Below are positions 36,904-46,983 of a DNA stretch of 64,000 nt, in pieces (position 1 is the stretch's first letter; each line of letters starts with the position of its first letter). Where the stretch lies: assembly GCF_013032005.1 (NCBI RefSeq), contig NZ_WQBE01000007.1, positions 124,001 to 188,000 of the forward strand. The letters are read 5' to 3'. Source of the stretch: Ruegeria atlantica (GTDB lineage Bacteria; Pseudomonadota; Alphaproteobacteria; Rhodobacterales; Rhodobacteraceae). The notes beneath the pieces are model-generated. The model made no database searches. It was not told the origin of the DNA and saw only the letters and a program-made list of their open reading frames with translations. Both the position numbers and the translations under genes were made by a program.

Positions 36904-37869
36904 TTAGGAAAAGCCTGGCAGCACAACGTCTGCCAGACGTTCAAGTGTTGTGTCGATGGGTGCTTGATTGAACCTGAGGTTCAGCGCCACGTGATTGACC
37001 CCAAGGGTTTCAATCTCGCGAAGATAGTTGCACAGGAAATCAGTTCCGGACTGAAACCCAAGGTGGATCGGGCGCGGAGGTGCAGCGGGATCGGCAACGA
37101 CATCGACATAAAGCGATTGCATAACCGGCTTGTCCGGTTGCCCTGCCGCCTTCGTGCGTGTTCGGTATTCCGCGATGACCCGCCCTTGGGCTGCGGCGTT
37201 GCGTGGATAGGTCATCCAACCGTCCCCGTTCTGTGCCACCCAATCGGAGGTTTGCTGGCTGCCACCAGTGATAAGCAACGGCAAACGCGTGCCATGCGGC
37301 TTTGGCAACAGATCAATGTCGCCAGACAGTGTGCCCTGCCCGCTTTCATGCGTGGGATAGCCCAATCCGACCGCGCGGATGTACTCAACACTATCGCGGA
37401 AACGTGCCCCCCGATCGTCAAAGCCCTTGCTCATCGCCGGGTACTCCTCGGGCCGGTCACCAGAAGCAACACCCAAGAGCAACCGACCACCCGATAGCAC
37501 GTCCGCGGTCGCCGCCGCCTTGGCTACATGGGCTGGGTGACGCAGTGGCAGGATCACACTCGACGTTCCTAGCGCAATCCGGTCTGTCACCGTTATCAGC
37601 GCACCCAAATAGACAAATGGATCAAAAACCTGTCCGGCATCACCAAAACTTGGAACATTGAAAGGCACGTCGCGCAGCCAAAGTGCTGCAAATCCAAGGT
37701 CCTCTGCCCTCCGCGCGGCCTCTAAGTGGCCCTGCATCGTCGGCTCTGCGCCGACCGCATAGGATTCAAGCGGCAACACAAGGCCGACACTCAGCCGACC
37801 CGGACGATACACCCGGTTGTAAGCCACATTGATCTGGGCAAACTCGGTGGGCTGGATTCTATTCAACAT
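36904..37869 (-). CDS. Luciferase-like flavin-dependent monooxygenase (LLM)
   Basis: An LLM-class protein of about 321 residues. Landmarks are AEDLGFAALWLRDVPF, the LGVASGDRPEE segment and TDRIALGTSS. Members use FMN or F420 for oxygenation or reduction of varied substrates. The ATG at 37869 follows a run of eight G and is preferred; an ATG at 37884 overlaps the previous stop (TAATG). Confidence 0.83.
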   Translation of the reverse strand: MLNRIQPTEFAQINVAYNRVYRPGRLSVGLVLPLESYAVGAEPTMQGHLEAARRAEDLGFAALWLRDVPFNVPSFGDAGQVFDPFVYLGALITVTDRIALGTSSVILPLRHPAHVAKAAATADVLSGGRLLLGVASGDRPEEYPAMSKGFDDRGARFRDSVEYIRAVGLGYPTHESGQGTLSGDIDLLPKPHGTRLPLLITGGSQQTSDWVAQNGDGWMTYPRNAAAQGRVIAEYRTRTKAAGQPDKPVMQSLYVDVVADPAAPPRPIHLGFQSGTDFLCNYLREIETLGVNHVALNLRFNQAPIDTTLERLADVVLPGFS

Positions 37870-37883
37870 ATCTGCCCCCCCCA

Positions 37884-38660
37884 TTAGTACCGCACCAAAG
37901 TGCGGCTCTCGATGCTCTTGCGAATGGTGGTGACGTTTGGATCCTCGATCATATCAAGCGCGCTATGCGCCACCGACGGTAGCCCTTGACTGTCGTAGAT
38001 GTTGAAAAACGCAACCTCGTCCGGCGTCATCTTGGAAAGATAGACCCATTCATGGTCAGGGTTTCCCACCAACCCCATGATTTGCCCTTTGCGGTCGGGA
38101 TAGATCAGGTCCAGCAGAATCCAGTCAGACGGGTCAACTGAAGACGGGCGAACAAAGCCTAGCGGGGCGGAATTGATCGGATGTTCCACAGGACGCCACA
38201 CATTGACAAAGGCAAAGTGACCTTGCGCCCATTCAGCTGCGGTCTCGGCCCCCAGCAGATCGACCAGGCGCTGCTCAGCCCCGTCCTTGCTGTAGTCACT
38301 GTGGACGTTGCGCGCGGGCTTGCGCGTGGCACCGGGATCGTCGACCCGAACGGTGTGATCAAAAATCACAACCTCTTGCGCACTCAGCCTGTCCAGAAGC
38401 ATCCCGGTCAGTTCCGCATCATATGTCTGTTTCCAGGAGTCCCCGGTAAAATCCCGGACCTGCGATTTCAGCAATGTGAATTCTACGGCATCAGATGCAA
38501 ATGTGACTGACGTTGCCTTCGTGCGGGTATCCGCCAACGCAACAGTCGTTGTAGCCAGTTCTGGGGAAATCAGGTTGCCCGCAACCCCACCTGAATCAAG
38601 TTCAAAGGCTTGCCGATAGGGCTTGTGAACATGGTAGTTGACTGTGGCTGTCCGTGTCAT
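37884..38660 (-). CDS. CmcJ/NvfI/AsaB-family oxidoreductase
   Basis: A 258-residue protein with the family segments ARNVHSDYS and NVWRPVEHPINSAPL. Related fungal and bacterial proteins (AsaB, NvfI, CmcJ) include non-haem iron oxygenases of secondary metabolism. It is the first gene of the five-gene cluster and is divergent from a LysR gene. The substrate is not evident. Confidence 0.78.
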   Translation of the reverse strand: MTRTATVNYHVHKPYRQAFELDSGGVAGNLISPELATTTVALADTRTKATSVTFASDAVEFTLLKSQVRDFTGDSWKQTYDAELTGMLLDRLSAQEVVIFDHTVRVDDPGATRKPARNVHSDYSKDGAEQRLVDLLGAETAAEWAQGHFAFVNVWRPVEHPINSAPLGFVRPSSVDPSDWILLDLIYPDRKGQIMGLVGNPDHEWVYLSKMTPDEVAFFNIYDSQGLPSVAHSALDMIEDPNVTTIRKSIESRTLVRY

Positions 38661-38767
38661 CTGCGCCTCCTGCCTAGGCCCTTTTGCGTCTACGAAAGGG
38701 ATTTAATGTCGATCAAATTACAGATAAACTGCCAATGTCAGGATTTATAATTCGGGTTTTGGATATA

Positions 38768-39679
38768 ATGAGCCTTGATACAGATGCGCTCCGACTGTTT
38801 GTAAGGGCGGCAGAAATGCTCAACATCAGTGCTGCGGGGCGCACGTTGGGCATGGCCCCAGCTGTCTCCAGCGCAAAGCTTGCCAAGTTGGAACAGAGCC
38901 TGCGCTCTGAACTATTGCACCGAACGACCCGCAAAGTGTCGCTGTCTGTCGAAGGGGCCGATTTCCTGCCCTTCGCCCGCGAGATCATCGCGCAGGAAGA
39001 AGCCGCGCTTGCGGCCCTGGGCAAGCAGACGACAACGATCCGGGGCACATTGCGCTTTGCTGCGCCAAGCAGCTTTGCCCAACTCTACATCGCGCCGATC
39101 CTACCGACGTTTCTTCAACAGCACCCTGACCTCACATTGGACTTGCGCCTTTCTGATGTTCAGTTCGACCTGATCGAAGGCAGCTTTGACCTTGCACTTA
39201 GGAACGCGCCGCTTGTGGACACCAGCTTGAAAGGCCGCAAATTGGCCGATGACCGGCGCATCCTGTGCGCCGCGCCGCACTATCTTGAAACGCACGGAAC
39301 CCCCAATACGCCCGCCGAACTGGCAAACCACCATCTGATCGCCTTCCAAAACCGTCAACCGCGCCCGCTGACAGGCCCGGCAGGCGAACGCGCTGTATTC
39401 GACCCCGCATCTGCCAAAGGTCAATTGATTATCGACGACGGCCAAAGCCAGGTCTGCGCCACCCTGGCTGGGGCCGGTATTTCATTGAACGCATTATGGA
39501 GTGTGCATGAGCAACTGAAGTCAGGCCGGCTGACACAGGTTCTGCCGAACTTTGAAGCCGCAGAGGACAATGTCTTGTGGTTGATCTATCCCAAGTCCAA
39601 CGTGCTATCCCCCAAAGTGCGGGTGTTCATGGACTTTCTGATCGCAGAGATTGGCGCAGCGCCACCATGGGAAGTATGA
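38768..39679 (+). CDS. LysR-family regulator of the redox cluster
   Basis: An LTTR of about 303 residues with the HTH pattern (LNISAAGRTLGMAPAVSSAKL) and effector domain. The ATG at 38768 gives the usual MSLDTDALRLF start; in-frame starts at 38735 and 38684 are longer alternatives. None has a clear Shine-Dalgarno sequence. It is divergent from the CmcJ-like gene and probably controls the cluster. Confidence 0.85.
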   Translation: MSLDTDALRLFVRAAEMLNISAAGRTLGMAPAVSSAKLAKLEQSLRSELLHRTTRKVSLSVEGADFLPFAREIIAQEEAALAALGKQTTTIRGTLRFAAPSSFAQLYIAPILPTFLQQHPDLTLDLRLSDVQFDLIEGSFDLALRNAPLVDTSLKGRKLADDRRILCAAPHYLETHGTPNTPAELANHHLIAFQNRQPRPLTGPAGERAVFDPASAKGQLIIDDGQSQVCATLAGAGISLNALWSVHEQLKSGRLTQVLPNFEAAEDNVLWLIYPKSNVLSPKVRVFMDFLIAEIGAAPPWEV

Positions 39680-39688
39680 ACCGGAAAA

Positions 39689-39717
39689 GATCTGTCGCTG
39701 TCGTGTGGGCACAGATC
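39689..39717 (+). terminator. Hairpin after the LysR gene
   Basis: GATCTGT (39689-39695) pairs with ACAGATC (39711-39717), flanked by AACC and GGGTT, shortly after the stop codon. No strong U tract. Confidence 0.4.
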
Positions 39718-39958
39718 GGGTTCTATGGCATCGAGCGATGTTGATTTTGCCAAGGCCGCCAATCTAAGTCGATCGTTGCCGTACACGGCTTAACGTCCAA
39801 TACGCCAATGAAATCCTTGACCTACTTTGAAACAGAGTCCTTCATTGAGTGGAACATGATCAGAAAACACCGTTTGCACGACGGGTCAAACCAACAAGGG
39901 AAAGCATGCTGGTAGGGCGCAGGCGATAGTTCTGCTGAAACAGCAAGCAAAAATGTAG

Positions 39959-42900
39959 ATGTCCGATATAGCGTCTTGGCTAAAAAAACATGGTTTGTCC
40001 AAGTATGCTGCTGCCTTTGCAGAACACGAAATCGAACATGGTGATCTTTCTGAGCTAACAGACGATGACCTTGTGACAATCGGCCTCCCCCTCGGACCAA
40101 GGCGGCGTTTCATGAAGGCTGTTCGCTTCGATGCAGAGGCAGACCTTGACCCACACAACACCGGTACCGGCCCCGAGATCATCGCGGAACGGCGACAGCT
40201 TACCGTCATGTTCATCGATTTGGTCGGATCAACGGAAATTTCACAACGCGTCGATCCGGAAGATCTGGCCGATGTTCTTCGACTTTTCAAAGAAACATGT
40301 GCTGCGTCGGTTGCTGCGTTTGATGGCCATATTGCCAGCTATTACGGCGATGGGATCATGGTCTTTTTTGGATTTCCCCACGCGCATGAAGATGATCCAG
40401 AGCGGGCAATTCGGGCGGGCCTGCGCATCATGAATGAAATGCCGAATATTCGCACCCACGCGAAACTTAACGTCCGCATCGGGGTTGCGACCGGATTGGT
40501 TGTCGTCGGCGATTTGCGTGGCGAAAATATGTTTGAGGACGGGACGGCGATGGGTGAGACGCCGAACCTGGCCGCGCGCCTTCAGGCAATGGCGGATCCA
40601 GGAACGATGATCGTCGCCCCCAGCACGCATCAGTTGGCCGGTGATACCTTCGAATACGTTCTGCGAGGCGCGTTCAAGCTCAAGGGTTTTGCTAAAGAGG
40701 TCGAAGCTTGGCAGGTGACGGGTGAGCGGCAAACCGTCAGCCGTTTTTTGGCAATAGATGATGTGTTGCTTAAGCCGTTGGTGGGTCGCTCCGCAGAATT
40801 AGAGACCCTCAATGACAAATGGACGCTTGCCAGCGGTGGTCAGGGACAGGTTGTGTTGGTGTCGGGCGAGCCTGGAATTGGCAAGTCGCGGCTGGTGGAA
40901 GAATTCAGGCAAAAATCTTCGGACTTGCCCGGCACGCAGATGCGATATCAGTGTTCTCCCTACCATTTTGCGACTGCGTTCTATCCTGTCATTCGACAAC
41001 TTGAGAATGTCGCCAAGCTCCGTTCCGAAGACTCGAACGAGGCAAAGCTTGAAAAAATCCGTGCTGTTCTGGGCGATCAATCCAACGATGCATTGCAGCT
41101 GGCCGCGTCCCTTCTGTCCATCCCATTCGAGGATCAATTGGGGCCCCTGAACCTGACGCCTCAGCAACTCATGGATCAGTCATTAGACCTGCTGCTAGGC
41201 AATCTCACGTCGGAAGCAAGGGAGCAGCCGGTTCTATTCTTGTTTGAAGATGCGCATTGGATTGATCCAACGACCAAGCTGCTTTTGGACCGAATAGTGG
41301 AGCGAATTCGCGACCTTCCGGTTCTGGTCGTCATGACATTCAGGCCCGAGTACGACCCGGGCTGGACGCTGCAATCGAACCTCACGAAAGTTGTTTTGAA
41401 GCAGTTGGATTTTCAAGAGGTGAAGAGCATTGTGGACGAAGTCGCAAAAGGTGAGGTGATCTCGGACGAGATGTACGACGCGGTCGCGGCAAGATCTGAC
41501 GGAGTGCCGTTATACATAGAGGAAGTGACCAAAGATCTCCTTGAATCGGGCATTCTGACCAAGGGCCGAGACACTTATACGATGGGTGGGGCCTCTCCGG
41601 CCAACTCGGTCCCCAGCACGTTACATGATGCACTTATGGCGCGCCTTGATCGTTTGAGCTCTGCCAAAGAGGTGGCCCAGATAGGGGCCGTTATTGGGCC
41701 TCAATTCACCTATCCTTTGATTTCTAAAGTGGCTGATATTGGCGATAAAGCGCTGCGTGCAAACCTGGAACTATTGGTAGAAGCAGGCATTGTTACCGTT
41801 TCTCGCTCTGAAGATTTTGAAACCTTCAGCTACTGTCATGCCCTCATTCGTGACACTGCCTACAACAGCCTATTAAAGCGGGAACGTCGCGTTCTGCACT
41901 CTCGCGTGGCGCAACAACTTGATGACACTTCGACGCACACGGGTGATGCCAGCCCAGAAGTGCTGGCCCATCATTACACTATGGCTGGCATGCGTAAGGA
42001 GGCCGTCAATTACCGGTATCTTGCCGGTCAGCGTGCTGTCCAACGATCCGCGAATACAGAGGCGAACACGCAGCTTTCCTTGGCGATCGAACAGTTGAGT
42101 GAACTGGAACAAAGCACTGAGCGAGACCGCAAAGAAATTGAGATTCAGGTTCTGAAAGCAGGCGTTCTACGATCAACCGCGGGGATTGCAGCGGATGAGA
42201 CCGGCTCGGTCTACGCAAGGATTCGCGACCTGTGCGAACGCGTTGAAGAAACCGATCATCTGTTCCCGGTTCTGAACGGTTTGTATTCCTTTCATTTGGT
42301 GCGCGCCGAGTATGATTTGGCCAAGAACGTTGCCACGCAATTGCTGGAATTGGCGACTACAACACGCGAGACGCAGCACCAAATGGTGGCTCATCGCGCC
42401 ATGGGCGCCGTGTTGTTTCATATCGGGGAATTGGGTTCAGCATACGAGCATTTGAACAAGGCGTTAGAACTCTACAGCCGGAAACGTGATGGCCACCTTG
42501 CGTACATTTACGGGTCGGACCATGCGGCCATCACTTCGTGCTTTTTAAGTTTGGCCATGTGGATGCGCGGGGATCCAGACAACGCTCTTGAAGTTCAGAC
42601 GCAAGCGGTGGCGGGCGCAGAAGAACTTGAGCATGCCCACAGCATTGCGCAGTCGCTGACCTATCTGTGCATGCTTTACCTAATGAGACGTGAACCTGAA
42701 AACGTACTCGGGGCTGTTGAAAAGCTTGAGGCGCTTTCAATCAAACACTCATTCACGTTCATGTCCTTGACTGCGACCCTCTGGCGAAGCTGGGTGAATG
42801 CGTATCTTTCGCCAAACCAGGAAACGATCCTTGCGTTACTGAAAGCTTCAGAAGCTTGGAGGGTAAGCGGGGCGGGAAACTATAAGCCGTTCTTTCTTAC

Positions 42901-43279
42901 TCTGATTGCAGAACTCACACTCAAAACCGGTGATCGGGAAGGTGCCTTGAGCTTTTTGGCCCAGGCACGTGAATACCAAACTCAAACCAATGAGGGATGG
43001 GCCCAATCTGAGACGGATCGGGTCTATGCGCTTGCGCGGTGCGAGAATGAAGTGGCCGAACAAGAGTTTCGTGAGGCTTTGAAATCTGCGGGGCGGCAGA
43101 AGGCAGGAATGCTCGAGCTACGCGTCTCGGTAGATTACATCAAGCAATGCAATCGTTTTGAACAAGCGCAAAGTGCCGCCTTTGATCTAAGTGCCGTTTT
43201 AGAGAGGATCACAGGAGGTGAGCATACGACCGATGTGAGAGATGCATTGAAGCTAATTGCTGAAAAATCCGTCAGTTGA
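39959..43279 (+). CDS. SAM domain-class III cyclase-NTPase-TPR signalling protein (first copy)
   Basis: A 1106-residue multidomain protein. Residues 1-55 are a SAM (sterile alpha motif) domain; about 78-245 a class III adenylate/guanylate cyclase with both metal Asps (D87 in FIDLVG, D131 in YYGDGI); a P-loop NTPase begins at about residue 301 (GEPGIGKSR); the remainder is helical with TPR-like repeats. It presumably makes a cyclic nucleotide, with the NTPase-TPR part sensing a signal. The ATG lacks a Shine-Dalgarno sequence. It is convergent with the cyclic-nucleotide-binding antiporter gene. See the paralogue at 54456. Confidence 0.9.
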   Translation: MSDIASWLKKHGLSKYAAAFAEHEIEHGDLSELTDDDLVTIGLPLGPRRRFMKAVRFDAEADLDPHNTGTGPEIIAERRQLTVMFIDLVGSTEISQRVDPEDLADVLRLFKETCAASVAAFDGHIASYYGDGIMVFFGFPHAHEDDPERAIRAGLRIMNEMPNIRTHAKLNVRIGVATGLVVVGDLRGENMFEDGTAMGETPNLAARLQAMADPGTMIVAPSTHQLAGDTFEYVLRGAFKLKGFAKEVEAWQVTGERQTVSRFLAIDDVLLKPLVGRSAELETLNDKWTLASGGQGQVVLVSGEPGIGKSRLVEEFRQKSSDLPGTQMRYQCSPYHFATAFYPVIRQLENVAKLRSEDSNEAKLEKIRAVLGDQSNDALQLAASLLSIPFEDQLGPLNLTPQQLMDQSLDLLLGNLTSEAREQPVLFLFEDAHWIDPTTKLLLDRIVERIRDLPVLVVMTFRPEYDPGWTLQSNLTKVVLKQLDFQEVKSIVDEVAKGEVISDEMYDAVAARSDGVPLYIEEVTKDLLESGILTKGRDTYTMGGASPANSVPSTLHDALMARLDRLSSAKEVAQIGAVIGPQFTYPLISKVADIGDKALRANLELLVEAGIVTVSRSEDFETFSYCHALIRDTAYNSLLKRERRVLHSRVAQQLDDTSTHTGDASPEVLAHHYTMAGMRKEAVNYRYLAGQRAVQRSANTEANTQLSLAIEQLSELEQSTERDRKEIEIQVLKAGVLRSTAGIAADETGSVYARIRDLCERVEETDHLFPVLNGLYSFHLVRAEYDLAKNVATQLLELATTTRETQHQMVAHRAMGAVLFHIGELGSAYEHLNKALELYSRKRDGHLAYIYGSDHAAITSCFLSLAMWMRGDPDNALEVQTQAVAGAEELEHAHSIAQSLTYLCMLYLMRREPENVLGAVEKLEALSIKHSFTFMSLTATLWRSWVNAYLSPNQETILALLKASEAWRVSGAGNYKPFFLTLIAELTLKTGDREGALSFLAQAREYQTQTNEGWAQSETDRVYALARCENEVAEQEFREALKSAGRQKAGMLELRVSVDYIKQCNRFEQAQSAAFDLSAVLERITGGEHTTDVRDALKLIAEKSVS

Positions 43280-43492
43280 ATCTCAGATATCCGCATGAAA
43301 CGGCCGAAGCTGAAGCTTTTTGTTTTCGTCAGGTATTTGTGCAGGTTTTTTAACGGCAGTCGCGCAGTTTGTGTCCGTGCAGCCTTTTTTACGCACGCGG
43401 CGAATAGCTAGTTTTACCGTCCGCAACCCAGCAAAAAATAACCGGCTACAAACGGCTAGAATGGGTCGCAATCTCTTTCCATTGATGGCCTA

Positions 43493-46027
43493 TCAGGAAT
43501 TGGGCTCTTGTTCAGAAGATCCTACGGGCTCATCTAGATCCAACACTGCGGGGTCGATCATGCGTTTGTTTGCGCTCATCTTGACAGAATTCCGCATTGC
43601 CTCACTGCGCCGGAGCAATCGCCGGAAACGCGCTTCGTCGAGCATTAGCAGTGTCGAGGGGGCCAATGCCCGCACGTTTACGCGACGGGGCCTTTTCAAC
43701 AGCATGGCCAATTGCCCAAACATTTCACCACGACCTAACCGCGTAGTATGTCTGCCGAGTTCCACTTCGACTGCCCCAGAAGCGATAAAGAATACACTCC
43801 CCGCGAATTCGTCTTTGGATATGATCGTGTCACCCGCGTTGGCATATCGGGTTCGCAATGCTCTGCTGAGTTTCCTCAGTGACGCTTTGTCGAGATCAGA
43901 AAATAGAGGAAACTGCCGGACCAGATCCCGTCCTTTAAGGGCAATGTCCAGTACCGGACGCCCTTCAGACAAAGCACGTCGCGCCGCCACTTCCTGCATC
44001 AACACCGAATAGAGCTCTTCACCCACAAGGCCGTCCTCGCGCATGACCGCGTATTCACGCTCTTCCAGCCGCAGCGCCGTTCGCCGGATGAACCGGCGCT
44101 CCAGCTTTTCGGCGTAGCCTGGATATTGGAGCCGCAGTCCGTCAAGCGCTGCCTCAACCGCCTCGGATCGACGCTCCAACAGGTCGTCAAGCAATTCCGC
44201 AACCCGGCGGCCGTGGATTCGACGTATGCGCCCACGGACGAACCCATCAAGGTCCCGCAGGATCAGGCGCTGCATGAGCAGTCTTTCAAACCGATCCGTT
44301 GTAATACGCGTGAGTGGAAACGAGATTCGAAGCCGGTTGTGCAAAAAAACGGCGATCCGGAAAGACCTGCCGTAAACGACGGAGCGGTTTGACGCGCGCT
44401 GATAGCCGAGCCGCCCTCCGGTCCGTGCGCCTTCAATGAGGCGATCCGCGTCTGACAGAATCTTTTCACTCAGCACAGATGACATGGTGCGCTCTCGCAT
44501 CCGGGCCAATACGGAATCCCGCTCTGCCCCAGCCAGCGCAATTAGGCCAAGTGTGATCCGATCACGATCAAGAATCTGCGCGCTGTCTTCAGCCGCGTTT
44601 ACGGCCTCGTCGAGGCGTTCACTGAACTGTTTGGCTTCGTTTCTGACGATATCGTGGGTCAAGTCGTAGTTTTCTGCAATGCGGGACACATCCTCGCGCA
44701 CCGATTGCAAGGCGACGGCGACCACTTGGCGTGACAGTGCCGTATCAAGCGGAGAGAGCCTATCGAGCCCCAGTTTTGTGATCACTCCGCGCAAGGTTGT
44801 TCCCTGCACAATCAGTGTAAACAGCGTAAAGCCAGTGGCCAGGATGCCGACCAGTCGCTTGGTCTCCAGCGGGATATGTGTGCTTTCGGTGACTGCCAGC
44901 GCCAGCGCCAGTGTCACGGCACCCCGCAGTCCGCCCCACAGCATCGCGGTGCGATAGGGGCGTTCAACAGCTGGCGACAGACCGAATGTCGTGAGCAATG
45001 GCAACAAGCCGAACAGAACCGCTGCCCGTGCAAATGCTGCAGCAAGAACCACCACGGCCAACAGGCCGAAGTCAGACGGCTGCACCCCTTCCAACAGTCT
45101 CGGAATCAGCAATGCCGCAAGAATAAAGATCAGCGCGCCCGCCCAATGTGCCAGCAGGTCCCATACTTCTTGAAGATTTGTCCAACCGGCCGGTGACAAA
45201 CGACCGGGACCCGTGAGGTTAAGCGTAAGACCTGCGGCCACCACGGCGATAACACCAGAAGCCCCGATGCTTTGTTCTGCAACGATATACGCGAGATAAG
45301 GCAGTGCAACGGAAATAGAAATTTGTGCCATATCCCAGCGGTCGACGAACGCCATCACCCAAACAGCCATGCGCGCCATGAGCCAACCGGTGAAAGCACC
45401 TCCTGCGACTAGCAGCGGAAATTGCCCCACAGCTTCACTTAGCAATGGGTCGGGCCTTCCGAGCATGACAAAGCTCATGAATAGTCCGAAAAGAGCAATG
45501 GCAGCGGCATCGTTAAGGAGGCTTTCGCCTTCGATAATTCGCGACAGCCTGCGCGGTGCGGAGATTGATCGAAAAATGCTGACAACCGCCGAAGGGTCAG
45601 TTGTCGACACAATTGCGCCGATCAACAGACAGGCGGCCAGTGGCAGCGTACTTACCCAACTCAGCGCATAGCCAATGGAAAGTGTCGCCACGATCACCGC
45701 GACAACCGCCATCATCAGGATGGGCATCCAATCGTCCAGCATCCTGCGCAGGTTCATGCCAAGCGTCGCCTGAAAGAGCAATGTTGGCAGGAAAACATAG
45801 AGAAAGACGTTAGACCGGATCGGCAGGTCAATAATCGCTTGCGCGCCCGGGTTCAGCGCATCCGTCAGGTCGGTGTTAAGAAAGAACGCCGCGCCAAGCC
45901 CAATCACTATCCCAAGAACAGCGAGGATAACGCTGTAGGGCAAGCGCAATCGCGCGGCCAGTGGTTCCGCCACCCCGATTACAACAAAAAGAGAAGTGAT
46001 GATGGTCGTAATGACGACGATATCCAT
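43493..46027 (-). CDS. CPA1-type Na+/H+ antiporter with C-terminal cyclic-nucleotide-binding domain
   Basis: An 844-residue protein with about twelve hydrophobic segments in the first 410 residues (GAIVSTTDPSAVVSIF is a CPA1 landmark), a long cytoplasmic helical region, and a C-terminal cyclic-nucleotide-binding domain at roughly residues 690-810 (IISKDEFAGSVFFIASGAVEVE, GEMFGQLAML). Plant SOS1/NHX and some bacterial antiporters have this architecture. It probably exchanges Na+ or K+ for H+, with activity tuned by a cyclic nucleotide. Convergent with the cyclase at 39959. Confidence 0.9.
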   Translation of the reverse strand: MDIVVITTIITSLFVVIGVAEPLAARLRLPYSVILAVLGIVIGLGAAFFLNTDLTDALNPGAQAIIDLPIRSNVFLYVFLPTLLFQATLGMNLRRMLDDWMPILMMAVVAVIVATLSIGYALSWVSTLPLAACLLIGAIVSTTDPSAVVSIFRSISAPRRLSRIIEGESLLNDAAAIALFGLFMSFVMLGRPDPLLSEAVGQFPLLVAGGAFTGWLMARMAVWVMAFVDRWDMAQISISVALPYLAYIVAEQSIGASGVIAVVAAGLTLNLTGPGRLSPAGWTNLQEVWDLLAHWAGALIFILAALLIPRLLEGVQPSDFGLLAVVVLAAAFARAAVLFGLLPLLTTFGLSPAVERPYRTAMLWGGLRGAVTLALALAVTESTHIPLETKRLVGILATGFTLFTLIVQGTTLRGVITKLGLDRLSPLDTALSRQVVAVALQSVREDVSRIAENYDLTHDIVRNEAKQFSERLDEAVNAAEDSAQILDRDRITLGLIALAGAERDSVLARMRERTMSSVLSEKILSDADRLIEGARTGGRLGYQRASNRSVVYGRSFRIAVFLHNRLRISFPLTRITTDRFERLLMQRLILRDLDGFVRGRIRRIHGRRVAELLDDLLERRSEAVEAALDGLRLQYPGYAEKLERRFIRRTALRLEEREYAVMREDGLVGEELYSVLMQEVAARRALSEGRPVLDIALKGRDLVRQFPLFSDLDKASLRKLSRALRTRYANAGDTIISKDEFAGSVFFIASGAVEVELGRHTTRLGRGEMFGQLAMLLKRPRRVNVRALAPSTLLMLDEARFRRLLRRSEAMRNSVKMSANKRMIDPAVLDLDEPVGSSEQEPNS

Positions 46028-46389
46028 CCATACGTATTACCTGAGAACTCGACCTAATGGAATCCACCCTTCAAGCGTTTCGACCACATCGGATCAAAGT
46101 GTTAAAATACACTCGCCAGGCTGTGCAGTTGCAGCCGATGCCAGCAGTGACTGGGCAAACTACGACACCAGACCCACGATTTGACGGATTGAATAAGCCA
46201 ACCGATTAGGCCGCCCCCAGGCGTTAGGTTCCGATGACTTCAATGGGCGCCAAACAACTTTAAGATCACTGGCCACATTCGGAGCAGTGCTATCCATCAA
46301 GCTGTGACCATGAAGAAGTTGCACGGCGCGTAAGCTGCTAGCTTTCTTGTGGTACCCTCTGCCATATCAGCGGCAGAGGGCCTATTGCG
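46028..46389. other. Intergenic region with a long hairpin
   Basis: About 360 bases without a supported gene. It holds the hairpin at 46355-46380 and probably the antiporter promoter. Nothing else distinctive was seen. Confidence 0.5.
46355..46380 (-). terminator. Hairpin after the GNAT gene
   Basis: CCCTCTGCC (46355-46363) and GGCAGAGGG (46372-46380) form a perfect 9-bp stem with an 8-nt loop, starting 9 bases after the stop of the minus-strand GNAT gene. No U tract follows. Confidence 0.55.
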
Positions 46390-46854
46390 TCACAGGGCCT
46401 TTCGGAAGATAATCTTGTCATCGCCCTCCGCCCAGAAATCGCGGATGCGCGCTTCTTCCTCATAGCCATTCTGAGCATAGAACTTGCGCGCGAGTGCAAA
46501 GTTGTCAGTGCCAGATGTGTTTACGATTAAGATACGTTGCCCTTTGTCTTTCAAATACTGTTCCGCGGCCTTGACCAAGGCCGCGCCCAGACGTTTGCCT
46601 TGCAAGTCTGGGCGCACCGCGAGCGCGAGCATATTCCAGGTTCCGTCAGCAAGGTCTTCTGGAACGATGTAGCACAAGCCGACGGCTTCGTCGTCTGAGT
46701 GGCACGTAAGCCAGAGAGCTTCTGTTTCCCCTGACAATGTAGGTGCTAGCATATCCGGAAGCATCTCGCTTGGGAAAAGTCCTGTATTGTCCAGCACGGC
46801 TTTGAGACCCGGAATGTCGTCAGAAGACGTTGGCTTGATTATTGGATTTGTCAT
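46390..46854 (-). CDS. GNAT-family N-acetyltransferase
   Basis: A 154-residue protein with the acetyl-CoA-binding motif QGKRLGAALVKAAE and the ALAVRPDLQ strand that precedes it. The substrate is unknown. It is a single gene followed by a hairpin. Confidence 0.87.
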   Translation of the reverse strand: MTNPIIKPTSSDDIPGLKAVLDNTGLFPSEMLPDMLAPTLSGETEALWLTCHSDDEAVGLCYIVPEDLADGTWNMLALAVRPDLQGKRLGAALVKAAEQYLKDKGQRILIVNTSGTDNFALARKFYAQNGYEEEARIRDFWAEGDDKIIFRKAL

Positions 46855-46938
46855 TTTCTAATTTACCTTAAGGCACGATGCGGGCAGCAATCCGGAGCGA
46901 CTTTTTTTCGACACTCCGACGCAGTATTTCAGCGCACC

Positions 46939-46981
46939 AAAAGGCACTTGAAAGGCCAGCACCCCACTTTCTGTGCCTTTT
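46939..46981 (-). terminator. Terminator of the lipoprotein gene
   Basis: AAAAGGCAC (46939-46947) and GTGCCTTTT (46973-46981) form a perfect 9-bp stem directly after the lipoprotein stop. On the minus strand the stem itself ends in TTTT. Confidence 0.5.
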
Positions 46982-46983
46982 CG

